The position numbers and the translations under genes were made by a program. Shown here piece by piece: positions 62,312 through 64,000 of a DNA stretch of 64,000 bases (position 1 is its first letter; every line of letters begins with the position of its first letter). The notes under the pieces are model-generated. The model was not told where the DNA came from and searched no databases. It saw only the letters and a list, made by a program, of their open reading frames with translations. Source of the stretch: Enoplolaimus lenunculus (lineage: Eukaryota > Nematoda > Enoplea > Enoplida > Thoracostomopsidae); contig JASANG010002923.1 of the NCBI GenBank assembly GCA_030248215.1, positions 1-64,000 of the forward strand, read 5' to 3'.

Positions 62312-62645
62312 AAGGGTGGCGCTATACTTGTCGTTCGGAGCCGAAAGTCCAAAATTTAATATTTATCAAAAAATGTCAAAAAATACACTGCAAAAATGGT
62401 GAGCAAAAATGGTGAGTCAAATTGACTGTTTCCGAAATAGGATCTATGGGACTACACAAGCTCATTTAAATTCAACTACGCCAGACTCAAATTCGACTCA
62501 CTGAGTTTCACGTTTGACTTGGGCGGTGTCGAATTTTACTCAGTTTGTGCAGGGCCTTGAAGCCTATTTCAGATGTAGTTAATTTGACTCACCATTTTTT
62601 GCAGTGTATGGCAGCGCAACCTTACTGTCATACGTCGGCCTTATA
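62312..62645. mobile_element. Family I element carrying a nested family D MITE
   Basis: AGGGTGGCGCTATACTTGTCG at the left and GCAGCGCAACCTTACTGTC at the right, inverted. A family D copy (CACTGCAAAAATGGTGAGC to CACCATTTTTTGCAGTG, 62389-62606) with TA on both sides lies inside. Order of events: I first, D later. Confidence 0.75.
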
Positions 62646-63019
62646 ACAGTTCATACCCAAAATGTCAAAAATCCATCTGAACATTCAATTTTGAACTAAT
62701 GTAGGACCGGAATAATAACCTAAACGCCTTTTTATAATTCTAAGCTTAAACTTAAGCCTAATACCAAGTTTACAGCTGAGTATAGCACTAAGACTAACTG
62801 TATTGCTATTTCGAAGGAAACCGAAACGGCCTAAAATGTAACATAAGCCTTAAATTTGGCATGGTTTCAATATTAAATATAACATTTAAACAGCAAACAT
62901 AAATATAGCATGCAGAACGAGTACAAAATTTCAAACTATACGAGGGTACCAAATTAAACATAGGTGCCCCCTCTTAAAATTTAAATAGAAATTCAATTAA
63001 CTATTGCTAGCCAGGAAGC

Positions 63020-63750
63020 AACCAGTGGTAAAAATACCGGATCCGGAAGTGACGCGAAATTAAGCAGTTTAAAGAATGTTTAATTTATTAATTTTAGCAA
63101 ATATTTATAATGCGTTGAGTAAAAGTTTGTTTTTAGGTTTATTTTTAAGAAATGCAGAGAATTTATTGGCAAAATGGTACCAAAACTTCACAGCCAAACG
63201 CACCAAATATTACAATTTTCGAAAACTACAAAAAATTTCATTACAGAATTTGCCGGAACTTCAGGCACTACTGTAGTGACAAGAGTCAAAGGGGTAGTAA
63301 GAGGGGGATCCCATTTTGAGTCCCAATCAGTAGGCGTCCGTATCCCTAATAGAAGTCCGTAAGCGGATAGAGTCCCGAAACCCAAATTACACTTTGTAAA
63401 TGTCAATTATATATCCCAAATTGTAGTGTATAAATGTCTCCTGGAGCAAACAAAGTTGAGTTCGAAACTTTAAAGCGTCCTCAAGGTTTTAACCTTGCAT
63501 TATCACTCAAGTTTTGATACAGGACAAATAAACGTTTAATTCAACAGATAGTTGCAATACCGAATATATCAGTAACGAAGGGGGGCGGGTTTAAAATAAA
63601 TAACAGTCCGTAACCGAATAGCACGGAGGTAACCCAGTCTAGAACCAAAATAAATATCAGTCCCCCTCTTATTCGGGTCACTACAGTAATTTGTCCGAAA
63701 CCGGAACACCTAGGTTGAGGCCGATTTTTTGCCGGAACCAGATTCAGACC
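63020..63750. mobile_element. Family G element with a nested second element
   Basis: ATACCGGATCCGGAAGTGACG (63038) and TTTTTTGCCGGAACCAGATTC (63725) belong to family G. In between, CTACTGTAGTGACAAGAGTC at ~63270 and TTCGGGTCACTACAGTA at ~63688 are inverted ends of an unrelated ~420-bp insert. Confidence 0.6.
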
Positions 63751-64000
63751 TCTTATTGTATCATAGTATGTTAATGCTGAACATATTAATATAAACAATT
63801 TAGTCCAACCGTATCAGAAAATTCAGAATCCGACACTGCTTTACACAAAATACACATCACAATAAACATTCCTTACCCAGAAATAAATAAAAACCTCACC
63901 CACAGGCATTTTCCTGGGCAGACAAAAAATTTCGCTTTCCTCCTCCGGCAGCGCGCCCACCTGTCCCCCAGCCAACAAAATCAAGCTAATAGGCACAACA
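63751..64000. other. Spacer to the window edge
   Basis: Ends in a C/A-rich stretch (TTCCTGGGCAGAC ... GCAGCGCGCCCACCTG). No repeat or exon recognised; an exon of a gene beyond the edge cannot be excluded. Confidence 0.3.

Overview
The window reads as nuclear DNA of a nematode. Three things point there. Short arrays of TTAGGC, the nematode telomere unit, lie in more than thirty places. The three genes are of types common in nematodes: a proton/myo-inositol symporter, a divergent Cys-loop channel and a DUF1679/CHK kinase-like protein. All three start codons lie 10-36 bases after an AG splice acceptor, as expected for spliced-leader trans-splicing. The introns are long and packed with small DNA transposons, unlike the compact Caenorhabditis genome; an early-branching clade such as Dorylaimia/Mermithida is possible but is only a guess.

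Layout. 1-1468: a 10-bp minisatellite, one MITE and AT-rich spacer. 1469-15507 (+): an HMIT/SLC2A13-type transporter in 14 coding exons, 687 residues. 15508-26397: intergenic MITEs. 26398-36253 (+): a Cys-loop ligand-gated ion channel in 7 coding exons, 682 residues, with Q-rich and 26-N tracts in its M3-M4 loop. 37829-46042 (-): a CHK/DUF1679 kinase-like protein in 7 exons, 393 residues, convergent with the channel gene. 46043-64000: no gene recognised; repeats, satellites and AT-rich spacer. All exon joins keep phase and end on GT...AG, so the three models are well supported; they were built by eye.

The most striking content is the repeat landscape. At least four families of short terminal-inverted-repeat elements (here A, B, C and P) carry the same internal core, an array of the telomere hexamer TTAGGC broken by short spacers such as AATATGCTCATTCTTACGC. 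Families A, B and C are flanked by 8-bp target-site duplications, several of them perfect, so they moved as DNA transposons. Some copies have the left end of one family and the right end of another. In several copies the core has grown into a 30-bp, 36/42-bp or 41-bp satellite. Other families are D and E (hairpin-like, TA target duplications, Tc1/mariner type), F, G, H, I, J, K, M, N, O, a tRNA-derived SINE (L), and separate 33-bp satellites. No transposase or reverse transcriptase frame was recognised, so all mobile elements seen are non-autonomous or fragments.

The three genes show no shared pathway: an osmolyte/inositol importer, a neurotransmitter-type receptor and a small-molecule kinase-like protein. 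They are neighbours rather than an operon. Family letters are labels made up for this annotation.
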